Positions 54,036 through 64,000 of a stretch of DNA of 64,000 nt are shown here, piece after piece. The DNA is from Aphanomyces cochlioides (lineage: Eukaryota; Oomycota; Saprolegniomycetes; Saprolegniales; Verrucalvaceae), in the NCBI GenBank assembly GCA_019828595.1, contig JAHQRK010000013.1:1953501-2017500 (forward strand), in the 5' to 3' direction. The stretch's first letter is position 1; each line of letters starts with the position of its first letter. A model generated the notes under the pieces. It had not been told where the DNA came from. It was given only the letters and a program-made list of their open reading frames with translations, and did not search any database. Made by a program: the position numbers and the translations under genes.

Positions 54036-55542
54036 TCAGTTTTTATGCAACAGCTTATCAAGTGCAATCTCCCGCTGCTGCAATTGTGCTATCCCAACAG
54101 CACTATGTATCCGCCGCTTGATGGATTCAATATCTTGTTCCCGCATGGGCTCTGAGCCACGATTAAACATGCATTCTTGGGGCCAAAAGCCATCAGGATT
54201 GGAATAGTCTTCAGGCTTTGTCAAACCCTTTGATCTTGTGCGGTGTTTCGAAACGTGGCGTGGTATTTTGGCCAAAAGCTCTTGTGTCCGCTCTTGTGCA
54301 TCTCGCATGGAGTGAATATCGTTTTTGCTGTATGGATTGAAGATGTAGCCACCATTGATATGGAGTAAGACACCCTTGGCATCTCGAGATGGCATCCATT
54401 GCGCTAAACCACCTGCAAAATGTGTAAGGACAGCAATGAAGATGACTATGTACCGCAAAGCGTCTCGGGATGCTTTTCCATGTCTCGTGGCATTGCTGCT
54501 GCAGAATTAGCCCATGGGCTGAAGAAATATGGCAGTTGTGCGAGCTCGAATGAAAGCCAAAACAGTTCCTTGTCACCATACGAAAATTCAATACTGTATC
54601 GGTCATGAAGGAGTAATTGCCACATCACTTCCGTGGCAAGAGGTGCTTTGGCTTTGTTGACGACAACGATGGAAGAATCCTGCTCATGACCTGAATCCCC
54701 GTTCCACGCCAGTGTGTTTTCCAAATGCACTGATGGATTTCTCCTCAATCCAAATTTGGCATAGTCGAAGCTTTCAATGAGTGCCCTGAGGTTTGTCCTA
54801 CAATTGCGATGAGATCAGTGCGTGAGAATGCAAGACTTGCATGCGCTGAAATCGAACAATCGCAAGATGGTTCAAGTACTCTGCTTTGGCGACTTCCCGA
54901 TCGTAGAAAAAGACAGTCCCAGTCTGCTTGTACCTACAATGGGAGGGTCAAAGAGCTGCTCGAGTATTGAAGTACACAATACCCTGGAAGATCCCACAGT
55001 CGAGCGGGGTCTTGAAAGAGCAAGTCGTCGGCATCCAAGATAATGACTTCATCCAGCCTTGTATGAAGTAAGGCCAGAGGCTTGAGCCAAAAGCTGCGAA
55101 ACCCGTTGGCTTTTGATGCCGGTAATTTACCAGAAAGAACAAAGCTCTTGCAAGCATCAACGATTTCAACGTTGGCGTCGATCATGTATAGAATGCGTTG
55201 TGAGGACGCTGAGAGTTCGCCATTGCAATGATACATTTGAACCAAGTCGGTGTTTCCGAGTGCTCGAAGTTCCTGCACAAGAGACGCTGCCATAGGAACC
55301 ATCGCATCAAAGAGACACACAACGATGCCGCGCTTGATGTGCGAAAAGTCTTGAAAGAGTTTGATGTCGGTAAGCCATTGATCCTTGCTGATCTTCAAGT
55401 AAACTTCCTTTCCATCAATCATCGGCATGGAATTGATGACATAAATGTATACAATCAACAGGAGGACAATGCAACCCATCAGGATTGGCATGATCCGAGT
55501 CCGAGCCGGGGACTTCGCCGTCCCATGCCTCGACATCAACAT
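54036..55542 (-). CDS. MNN1/TTP1-type alpha-mannosyltransferase
   Basis: Four exons (54976-55542, 54880-54926, 54454-54797, 54036-54412) joined through GT-AG introns of 49, 82 and 41 bp. All phases agree and give 444 residues. A short basic N-tail is followed by one membrane anchor at residues ~18-37 (IMPILMGCIVLLLIVYIYV), so it is a type II Golgi-type glycosyltransferase. The lumenal domain has KRGIVVCLFDAMVPMAASL, FWLKPLALLHTRLDEVIILD with the DxD-like DADD (~171-174) that binds metal and GDP-mannose, then GTVFFYDREVAKAE, SFDYAKFGLRRNPS, EQDSSIVVVNKAKA and FSYGDKELFWLSFELA. It probably adds alpha-mannose to glycoproteins. The small second exon was found from frame and motif continuity. Boundaries are inferred without transcripts. 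Confidence 0.82.
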
Positions 55543-55864
55543 GTTGCCTGCCTGTGGTTGACGATGCCATGGACTGTAATTAGTCTTTAGACGTGGATAA
55601 TGTATGGTTCGTGAACATTACCATGAATTAGTGTGAATAGTCGTAATGAGCAGATTCGCGACTTCAATGAGATTGATCACTGCTGGAAAGTTATCTTGCG
55701 CATAATTGCATGGGGAAGAAGCTGATCGACTCCCAAGGTGGATAGCACACTTGACTCACTTTTCGGCATAGTTTATGTGTATTTTTCAACAAAATGAAAT
55801 CAATAAAGCGCTTATGATTCAATCTCTCGAGTGGTTCCGAGCAGTTTATTGATTTATGTATTCG

Positions 55865-56113
55865 ATGAAGCGATGGGTGAGCTTCTATGCGCTCACTATC
55901 TTTGGTATCGTCGCATGGTTCTACATTGTGCTTTATCTGGTGCAAGTCAGTCGAACAACCACCTGGAGCTCGCAGAATGATTTGTCTTCATGATGGCGTT
56001 GTGCCAAATGGTGGCGATGGCCTCGATGCTCGTGCAAGAAATTCGTCTCTTGGGCAGTCACGACCCTATCCACATGTATTTCATGCAAGGACGAGCTGCC
56101 CAAAGTGTCAAAT
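55865..56113 (+). pseudogene. Truncated mannosyltransferase copy, divergent from the intact gene
   Basis: Starts MKRWVSFYALTIFGIVAWFY, another signal anchor, and after a short gap reads MICLHDGVVP and then, in a different frame, ASMLVQEIRLLGSHDPIHMYF. This is the equivalent of VCLFDAMVPMAASLVQELRALG in the intact gene. A stop and one frameshift interrupt it, and nothing of the DxD domain follows. It is oriented head-to-head with the intact gene, about 320 bp away. Confidence 0.7.
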
Positions 56114-56408
56114 GAAATGACCCAATTGCCATATTTATTTTCGCAATGGGAGCGGCTTGATCGAGTTGTTCATGTTTTGCTTTGTGCGCTGAAAAGGATT
56201 CAAGGTGATTTGGCGCAGTAAATTCCACATCGACGGTATCAACGTCCTCTGCTTCATCTAAATGGTGCGCGTGACATTTCCCACAAATGTCCAAGACAAT
56301 CGTTTCCATAACGTTAGATACATTTTCAATCCATACGCCAAACATGTCTTGGATATTACCAACATGGATGAGTGACGTGAAAAGCTGTCGGCCAAAATCC
56401 CAAGTCAC
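56058..56408 (-). other. Open frame of unknown nature
   Basis: 116 codons with no ATG start. The text looks protein-like (FGVWIENVSNVMETIVLDIC, then HHLDEAEDVDTVDVEF), but I recognise no domain. The last ~18 codons are antisense to the mannosyltransferase pseudogene. It may be an exon of an unrecognised gene, its upstream part lying toward 56620, or an accident of composition. Confidence 0.25.
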
Positions 56409-56758
56409 GTTTCATAACAACACGTCCTTTCGAAATCCTTGAAAAGAGCCCATGATCCCGACAATTTAGGGGGTGATTTATGTTTGTACACCGCTGGTCT
56501 GAGGCTATAAGATCTCAAGATCTCGAAACTATGCGGCGAAAAATCAACCACGAGTTTTATATTGCACGGAAACTCGAAGCGCGAAAAGAAACAACTACAG
56601 CACCAGACAACCAGCTTCAATTTGATCGCCTTTAAATCAAATTAATCATTTCACAAAGAAAAACGTACTTTAATCTCAAATATGATTTCGACGAGTAATC
56701 CAAATAAATTTGATTAGCAAGAGTGGGGTCGATATTGCAAGCTAAAAGAAATGATAGC

Positions 56759-59078
56759 TTACTTGTCGGGCGAGTGAGAACGTTTCTTGGGACTTTCTTC
56801 GATTGCATTTCGGTCCCAATCACTTTCTTGTCCCCAAAGTGCTTTCCTGCATAATACTTTTATTAGGAATTTCCATTGTCAACCAAAGTCACAAATCCAA
56901 GTGATTTTCAACGTGATGGATCCACATGGGAATGACAAAATCCATGTCTCCTTCGTCGTCTTCAGTTTCTTCGTCTGAGTCTTCGTCACTGCTAAAATGT
57001 TCGTCGTCAACGCGATTGTTGTGGTAAAACCAGCTGTTGTCCTCGCGTTGCTGAATGAGGCGATATTCGTTGGGTTCACACACACATCCTCGAATGGGAA
57101 ACCGCCTTAGTAAATTTGCGAGCGCAATTCTGCGGGGATGGCAAGCATGTTGCATTGCATGGAGCATACAGGCTTGGGGGGACTTGTTGGCAAGCAAAGC
57201 TTTTACAACTGCTGTGTGATGATTTTGGACTGCCCAATTGAGAGCGTGCGAGGTCCATGGTTTGTTTTGAAGGAGAAGGAAATGCACAACTCTCAAATGT
57301 CCTCGTTCTGCTGCCTTGTCCAATGCGTATGCAGTGCATCCTTCTGTGCGCTGCGTGTGTAGATAGTTGACCACTTTTAAATGTCCGTTTTCTGCGGCAC
57401 CATCCATAGCCCGAACCGTGCAACCTTCTGATCGATGTGTGTGCAAAAAAACTACAAGACGCGATAACCCGTGTCTCGCCGCAATATCCATGGCTGCCGG
57501 GGTGAAACAATCTATCAGGTGATTAGAAGCCGCCAAAAATTTTGAGATACCATTGAGACCCAGCATGTGATGAAGTTCTACAAGTTGCCGTTTGTTTTTC
57601 TTCACGAGAAGATTTACCACCAGTGGGGAGCTTAAATGTGGATATTCCTTAATCATCCACGAGACAATTGCCAATTCATTTGATTCAACAGCAAGCACAA
57701 GAGCTTGAGTAGTCAATAGCTGAGGTCGGCGTGATGCAACAAGCTGGATTAATGCCTTCTTGCCTCGTCGAATCAGAGCAGACAAAAGCCGTCTAGTCAA
57801 GCCTTCCTCACGATTCCTCAGGACAAACTCTACAGTTTCCACGTGGTTTGCCTCAACGGCATCAACAATGGCCATTCGGTGGCAACTAGCGTCATTTTCT
57901 TTGTCATGGAGGTACTTCAATGTATCCAAGTGACCGTAAGCAATTGCAGCAGACATTGCTTCCTTAGAGCACCATGCTGACGCTCCGTCCTTCTTGTACA
58001 CAAATTCAATCATTGAGGTGTTTCCTTGAGCTGCAAGGCGATCAATGGTCTCGGGATGCGACCATCCTTCGGTGCGGGTTGACGACAGGAATTCCACAAC
58101 ATTTAAATGGTTGCCCAAGGATGCCGCCGTGAGCGCTCGCTCGGTGCATCCTTCTGTCCGATTGTTGTGCAGGAAGGATACAACGTCCAGATAGCCATGT
58201 TCAGCCGCTTGATCCATTGCATGGCTCGTGCAACCTTCAGTTCTGTGTTCGTGGAGGTATCGTACTATATCGAGGCGCCCACACTTGGCAGCATAGTCCA
58301 TCGTCGTGATGTGGAAAAAGCGATCCATTCCCTGGGTGTGAAAAAGGTGGATGATATCGAGTAGGTTGCGCTGAATAATGACTTGCATGCATTCGTATGG
58401 ATGGCTCACATTGGGATGCAGAAGCTACGCAGAGCAAGCATTGCAACATGTGGCATACAAGAGAGATACCTCATGCTCTACGAGGTATTTGATGCATGCT
58501 ACTCGGTTGGCCAAGTCACTGGTGGAGGGTGCACGTAGAATACCAATCAAGATATCTTTTGAGCATCCTTCGGTGCGGTTTTGATGCAGAAATTTGACAA
58601 TATCCAGGTGTCCGCGTGCAGCTGCCCTATCCATTGCTGCCTTGGAGCAGCTGACGTCGTGTTCGTGAAGAAACTGCACAATCTCGAGTGTGGCTGTCTC
58701 TGCGGCAAGGTCTAGAATGTCTCGCGAATTTGCTGCTGTGGTATAGCGGCTGTCATGTAGTTGTAAAGCCCTGTTTGCCTTCGACGTACACCGCAGGAGC
58801 TTTTGAACAAGTGCCAATTTGCCTTCGCGAAGAACATTGATCCAAATTCGAGCTTTTTGGTTGCTGATGTACAGAAGAAACATGAGCTCGTCGCCGCGGA
58901 ACGAATCAATATTCTTGTCCCGCTCAAAGAAAGGGACAAGGCATCGAAATATTCCTGCCTGGAAATCCGTGATGAGATGCATGAGATCAGCGTCAAATAA
59001 GACAGCCATTGAAGTCTTGGGGGCTGCACTGAAAGACCGGAGACGCTTCTTGCGGATCTGTGCATACGACGAGCGCAT
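56759..59078 (-). CDS. Ankyrin-repeat protein
   Basis: Exon 1 (58470-59078) starts MRSSYAQIRKKRLRSFS and joins exon 2 (56893-58424) through a 45-bp intron that keeps the frame. A further 46-bp GT-AG intron (56847-56892) leads to a small last exon, 56759-56846 (KALWGQESDWDRNAIEESPK); without it the protein would stop at 56889. The model gives 742 residues. At least ten degenerate ankyrin units recur with the pattern AMDxAAxxGHLxVVxFLHxxRTEGCT, a form common in Saprolegniales. The acidic tail has DEDSDEETEDDEGDMDF. Ankyrin stacks bind partner proteins; the partner here is unknown. The N-terminal 60 residues are unlike ankyrin and unassigned. Confidence 0.8.
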
Positions 59079-59269
59079 TCTCGTCCCTTCTCGTTGGAGC
59101 TGTCGGGAAAGAAAAAGTGCGCGTGAATCTAAAAATATGGAATAGTTTTAAAATCTATTTGAAATATACTTCATCACGTTAGAATGAGGACAAACTTATT
59201 TCAAAAGGATTTCAAATAGTTTTGTTTAGGTATATTCAAAACAATTTTTTAAAACAGGGATCTGAAGTT

Positions 59270-59333
59270 AACATCCATGTTGAAATATTTTTTAAATAAC
59301 GAAATATTTAAAAAATATTCCAACATGGATGTT
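59270..59333. repeat. 28-bp imperfect hairpin upstream of the ankyrin gene
   Basis: The arms 59270-59297 (AACATCCATGTTGAAATATT...) and 59306-59333 pair with one or two mismatches around an 8-nt loop. The surrounding 59140-59360 is rich in TTTTAAAAT and GAAATA motifs. Confidence 0.75.
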
Positions 59334-61229
59334 TTGGTTGGAGGTCTATTTTGAAATATTTTTAAATGTGCTGACGTTTTATCTCGGTGCATCTGACTCA
59401 AGTGTCATCATTGCGGTCCGACGAGTTCTGCCCAGCATTGCCTCCTCGACTATTGACATGGCAACAAGAAATACAAGAGTGCCGCTATGGATTGATACTT
59501 CGGACTCTTCAGTAGACGAGTTTGGGATGCAACTTCTGTCGTCGCCCCCATCATTGCCCTCTTGCGGCACATGGCGCTGTGGAGCAACATGAAAGAATGA
59601 AGTCGCTGGCCAGTATCGCCCGCTAGCTCAATCTCATGACGCCATCAATTGAACGATCAGGTTGGGAATATCGTGGGTCGGACAGCGTATACGTTTATCA
59701 GCTCGAAAATTCAGCTTTGGGATCGTAGCTGACGTGGAAACGCACTCGCCCCCAAGAAGAACTGACTGCGAAGCGGGCGGTAAGAGGGGACATTGCGTAG
59801 CAGCCTCATTTTTTCAACGTCATGATCTCTTCGGCACCTATCCCACACTGAAAGAGTACCTTGCTTGATGGATGGCAGAAACGTCAGTCGGGCCCGACTC
59901 TTTCTTGGTTTTGTCGTCGGGCAACTCGTGTACACTGCTCGTGTGGACTCGACGGAATGCAGTCTAAACGCTCATATCAGCGCCACCTTGCTCAAACCAT
60001 GTCGTTTGCTTTGATTTCTCGTTGCATAAGAGCCGATGGAAGTCCGAGCGTCATGGGGAGCGATTGATTATGTGCTGACTTGGCATGCACGTACAATTCA
60101 GACAAATGTGGCGCTGACGACGCGGATTGCAAGGATGATGTTGAAGTCATGGGTGCATATCAAATACATCGTTGTTCGTTTGCGGCGCATTCGAGAGACT
60201 GGGCTTTCCAATGTGTAGTCACGTCCTTCAAGTAAACGAGCAACGGAAGGGTGCATACCACACCCAAGTTGGAGCAATCAACTCTCGCTGCTTTTTGTTG
60301 CCGGTCGCACGCGAAGGCTCCGTCGTACGTAGTTCGTCGTGATAGAAACCGAAGGAGAGAGAGAACGACTATGATACATTCGTATGTTCAGTTTCTTTAC
60401 TCATCGATGAGTACATCGCTCAATTATCTTCGTGAACCACCACGACCTCTTGTTTGTCTTTAAGGGGCTCAGTTCGACGCTGTTTTTCAAAGTAGCGTCG
60501 TCGTGATGACCAGATAAGGCGACAACCGCAACGAAATTTCCCGCGAAACCCAAGTGTAACGAGAGCAATGTCGGTGGCGAAAATGGCACTGCTTTTGTTC
60601 ATGGAGTGGAGCTCAATGGGGAAGATCTCTCGTCCATCTCATTGCGTGAAGTCCCTCACGCTGAAGAAAATCGATGGAAAGAATTCGCTATGCTTCTTTT
60701 AACCCCTTCAGTCCATGCATGGACTTGTTCCAACCGTGTTGTCGCCCAGCCAGCTAAAGCTGGTTTTGTGTGCACCTGAAGCGCACGCAGCCTAGTGTCA
60801 TACTTTTCGTCTCCAAGCTCAGTTTGACATGAAGCAGGAAAGTAGCTCCTGTGTCTTGTCACGCAGTGCTCGAAATAGACGCTTTCAAGTCTTCGAGTCA
60901 ATGCAGGTTGAGCGAGGTGAGTTGATCATTTGTTGAAGTCGTCGTCGTTGCAAAGTTTGGTAATGGCAGTCAAATTGTTGAGGCATCATGGGCAATGGCA
61001 TTGTCTCTGGCTTGAGATGGGGTGAATGGCGTGAGTCTTGGACACAAATCCGCACGGGACAGCCGCCCACAACACTCTCCATTGGCCAGAGGTCAGCCGG
61101 TCGGTCGCTTTGATCAACTGGTGGTCCAGCCATCGACGAAAACCATGTCATACGCAGCAGCCAAGGAGAACGCTCGGTGGCACGAACGTTCAGGTATAGG
61201 CACTGACTCATTCGCAAATTTGCAAGCTC
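59334..61229. other. Intergenic, no supported gene
   Basis: ORFs at 59329, 59662, 60036, 60885 and elsewhere are short, lack domains and mostly lack ATG starts. Some stretches (59650-60200) look coding in composition but change frame often; they may be a decayed gene I cannot name. Confidence 0.3.
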
Positions 61230-61571
61230 ATGGCGAGCATGGCTATCTACCACCCCACGACACTGCCGCTCAAAACACAGTCATTGCGCGACAGGAAACG
61301 AAAGCGTCACGACGCCAAGGACATGTCTTCAGATATTGCAGCGCAGTGGAGGCTCCTCCAGTCCATCAAGCAATACAACCAGCACTTGCGTCGGCTCTTG
61401 AATGAAAGCCCAGCGATCGAGCCGACGACATCGCATGACGTTGTGTTTCAGTATCCCATTACGCAAGCCGAGCCGTTTGATGCGGAAACCACGAGGCAAA
61501 TCCTCGCCTGGTACTTCTCCCAGGACGACGACCGCGACAACAACGACAATCCCAGTTTGTTGCCTATTTAA
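61230..61571 (+). CDS. Small hypothetical protein
   Basis: 113 residues with an ATG start. It has a basic patch (SLRDRKRKRHDAKD, possibly nuclear), a predicted helix (AAQWRLLQSIKQYNQHLRRLL), then AEPFDAETTRQILAWYFSQD and an acidic Asp/Asn run (DDDRDNNDN). No family is recognised. Two overlapping frames on either strand are also open, so coding status is not certain. It was chosen for its normal start and its helix and charge pattern. Confidence 0.45.
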   Translation: MASMAIYHPTTLPLKTQSLRDRKRKRHDAKDMSSDIAAQWRLLQSIKQYNQHLRRLLNESPAIEPTTSHDVVFQYPITQAEPFDAETTRQILAWYFSQDDDRDNNDNPSLLPI

Positions 61572-62810
61572 ACTGTGTGATAACCAAGCGTGCTTCATGT
61601 TGTCATGTGATAATCGAGTGTATTTACAGCAGCGACCCGCGTGGAAGATGGCCGCAACGACGGCTGGAGACGCTCCCTCGGCCAGCACTTTTATCTTGTT
61701 CGGTTGTGTTCGTTAACATAGGCATGGATGGCTTCCCGATCAATACAGTTGGGAATATCAAAGTCACGTCCTGGCGTACTTGCCAAGCAGCTGCGTTTTG
61801 GTTCAGGACGTACTCTTTCTCTGTCAAAACTCGACTAAACAGTGCTTCATCTTTGTTTATCCGACCACATCGTGCGTGCTATGCTATGGTTGCTGGTTTT
61901 TGTACAGGCTATAGCGGCAATACTAGCGCCAAGCTTGTGATAAGATGCGAGCTGTCATTTCGTGCTGTCATTTCGTGCTGCCCCGAGCAACTCGCGTGAC
62001 GGGGAGTAATAGTTTTCATAGTGGCATGTTGTCAACGACGCACACGCGCAAGAAACGCATTTTGATTGCTCCACGATTCGTGTGTAGCAGTTAGCGATAG
62101 AATTATCTTGGGGAAAACCAAATGAAGGCTGTCCTATGGCTCTCTCAAGCCAACAATGAGAGCGCCAACTCTGTGGATGGAATGAAATAATCGTTTGACA
62201 GTACCTCACAAGCGTTCATTCTTTGCATTAACCCAGATGCGCTTTCAAGGACAACGTTAGTTTAGCTGGAAGGAATGTTCACGCAAATTGTAAACTCTGT
62301 CGACAGAGCTTTCACGAAGCTGTATCAATAAAAGCTCAGGGATCACGTCACGCGGACGTGGAAGGTTTTGCCATTTCACAACGAGCATTTTCACCCAGGC
62401 CGTGCAATCCTTTGATTGACACGTCTTGATATCCTGCAATTAAATGGAATAATTGGGAGGTGCTTGATGTAGGCAAGACTCGTTGTCAAGTCAGTGAAAA
62501 TGCCACGGTGCGACTTAAGCCGTGGTTATTCCAGAGCCTCTGCAAAGCTTTGCCAAGATCTTGCATGGATTTCGTCATGCGATGAGACAAGCTTTGCGGA
62601 GTTACAAGATGTCTCAATATGAATACTGTTTAATTTAATAATATTTGGAAGTTAGCAGTGCCAATCAAATAAGATGTATTTAAGCAGGTTATTGATTTTA
62701 ATAGGATTAACAATTTGAGATATGATTGTCCGGATAATTATGTTTATCCGTATGGTATATTATTTTTTGCGCAAGCTCACGAAATTCTCGAATCCTGTGG
62801 AAGAGAAGAG
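61572..62810. other. Intergenic, no supported gene
   Basis: Nothing recognisable. The last 200 bp are AT-rich. A frame in phase with the HECT gene is open from 62673 without an ATG, preceded by TTTAAGCAG, so a spliced upstream exon of that gene is possible. Confidence 0.35.
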
Positions 62811-64000
62811 ATGGAATCGGAAAGTACAGCAAGCGAAGGAACGCCTCTAGGTCAAATGACGCCGTCAGATGCCGCGGCATTGAAGGAAAAGTTTCAGCAG
62901 ATGTATGCTGAGTTGATCTCCAAGGGAATGAGTCCAAATGATGCTGTGGCAGAAGCATTGACGAATCTTCATCGGACAACAGCGACTTCACAACCTCCGG
63001 CGCCAGTGCAAGGCGAGGAAAACGAAGCAGCTAGCCAAGACATGGAAGTTGAAGAAATTGTAAAGCCTGTGGCGTTAACTCTGGAGCTCGTGCGCACGAA
63101 TTCGTTAGCCCTAGCTGAAATGAAGAAGCTTGTCTACGATGCTTTTTCCGACTCAGAGCTCATGAATACGCTGTGCTTTCCGAACCACTCGCGACCAGAA
63201 ATCCAGCATGGACTTGCTATCTTGACGACAGATACAGTATTGTCCAACATCATGACGAATGCATTGCATTCGTGGGTCAATCAAACGTGGACAAACAGCA
63301 AAAAATGGACCCAACCGTCTGACCTACATCAGTTTTGGGTTGTCTTGGAACATCCTTTGCTATTTGACCCTGAATATCGACAAGTTGTGGGGGGTATGGC
63401 GAAGTTGATGTACTACTTGAGCGACTCCATGAAGGCGAACATTCAAGACAGATGGGCGACGACTTACGATTCCGATTCGTTACATCGCTTGGTGGACGTC
63501 TTCCATCAATATATTACATTGTCACTCATGGGATCAGAGCTCAAGATGGATATGATTTTTGCCACGTGTGAAATGCTCAGCATACTGCACCGCATCAACG
63601 AAAGTATCAAGCCATTTTGCAGCTACACTGATTTTTACAATGACGCGGTTAACTCAGAGCTGAATCTGCTTACAGACTATGCCAAATCGGCAATATTTAT
63701 GGTTCGAAAGCACCAAAACGTGGTTCTCCATCGTGAATTGAGTGAGTTGAGCTTTTGCGACTTTCCGTTTGTATTGGATGCTGCTTCCAAGAGCTTGATA
63801 TTACATTTTGACGCGGAATACCAACAACGCACAACAGTTAATGATTCTATCCGAAATTCGATCGCAAGCTTGGAAAATCTAATGCCGTATTTGGTGCTGC
63901 GTGTGCGACGAGAATTTGTCATTCCCGACGCGCTTCAACAATTGGTTCAGGTGTCGTCAGAGCAGCTGAAGAAGCCATTAAAAGTCAAATTTATTGGTAC
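62811..64000 (+). CDS. HECT E3 ubiquitin ligase, 5' part (cut by window end)
   Basis: Open for 396 codons with no stop before the edge. The N-terminus has a UBA-like helix pair (LKEKFQQMYAELISKGMSPN, then DAVAEALTNLH). A long helical middle follows (LVRTNSLALAEMKKLVYDAF, FWVVLEHPLLFDPEYRQVV, KMDMIFATCEMLSILHRINE) with the layout of the E6AP/UBE3A group. From residue ~360 come the first HECT elements: LVLRVRREFVIPDALQQLVQ and SSEQLKKPLKVKFIG. HECT ligases accept ubiquitin on a catalytic Cys near the C-terminus, which lies outside the window. ATG 62811 is the first in frame, but the frame is open further upstream, so the start is provisional. Confidence 0.8.
   Translation, partial: MESESTASEGTPLGQMTPSDAAALKEKFQQMYAELISKGMSPNDAVAEALTNLHRTTATSQPPAPVQGEENEAASQDMEVEEIVKPVALTLELVRTNSLALAEMKKLVYDAFSDSELMNTLCFPNHSRPEIQHGLAILTTDTVLSNIMTNALHSWVNQTWTNSKKWTQPSDLHQFWVVLEHPLLFDPEYRQVVGGMAKLMYYLSDSMKANIQDRWATTYDSDSLHRLVDVFHQYITLSLMGSELKMDMIFATCEMLSILHRINESIKPFCSYTDFYNDAVNSELNLLTDYAKSAIFMVRKHQNVVLHRELSELSFCDFPFVLDAASKSLILHFDAEYQQRTTVNDSIRNSIASLENLMPYLVLRVRREFVIPDALQQLVQVSSEQLKKPLKVKFIG

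Noticed and set aside
53737..54207. 156-codon plus-strand ORF as a gene
   Set aside because: It overlaps the last exon of the mannosyltransferase in antisense and has no recognisable content.
59650..60240. Decayed coding gene on the plus strand
   Set aside because: Some protein-like text appears, but the frame changes repeatedly and no family motif can be named.

Overview
The window looks like a gene-poor, repeat-rich stretch of an oomycete nuclear genome, most likely a saprolegnialean such as Aphanomyces. The genus is an inference. It rests on introns of about 41-51 bp, an expanded START-like/zinc-finger gene family, an ankyrin protein of the RTEGCT-repeat type and Cryptons beside Helitrons. 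There are no bacterial operons, CRISPR arrays or rRNA genes.

Layout. 1-3.3 kb: a Copia integrase remnant, a frameshifted Crypton-like tyrosine recombinase and a 595-bp MITE. 3.3-18.5 kb: four Helitrons on the minus strand lie head-to-tail, the 3' CTAG of one abutting the 5' TC end of the next. The third carries a pogo element and a piggyBac element; the fourth is split by an IS630/mariner-like transposon with TA duplications. 18.6-20.6 kb: a hAT element with an 8-bp duplication, next to a small ORF. 21.4-22.8 kb: a START-like gene. 23.8-29.6 kb: a young chromodomain Ty3/Gypsy element with near-identical LTRs but broken coding. 30.3-34.8 kb: a decayed Harbinger-like element containing a second pogo element, a foldback hairpin cluster and a tRNA-derived SINE. 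35.6-50.2 kb: START-like pseudogenes and genes mixed with a hAT insertion, TA-flanked MITEs and a second Crypton.

50.5-64 kb is mostly host genes: ARMC6 (five exons), RAD6/UBE2A-type E2, an MNN1-type mannosyltransferase (four exons) with a divergent pseudogene, an ankyrin protein (two or three exons), a small unknown gene, and the start of a HECT E3 ligase cut by the window edge. RAD6 and the HECT protein belong to the ubiquitin pathway, but nothing shows they work together.

Most of the window is explained by transposon nesting and local duplication. The strongest unusual signal is the Helitron concatemer with base-exact junctions. Others are the foldback hairpin cluster, a piggyBac with TTAT/ATAA ends, and the contrast between young LTRs and a dead Gypsy body. 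All splice models, pseudogene calls and element ends were read by eye.
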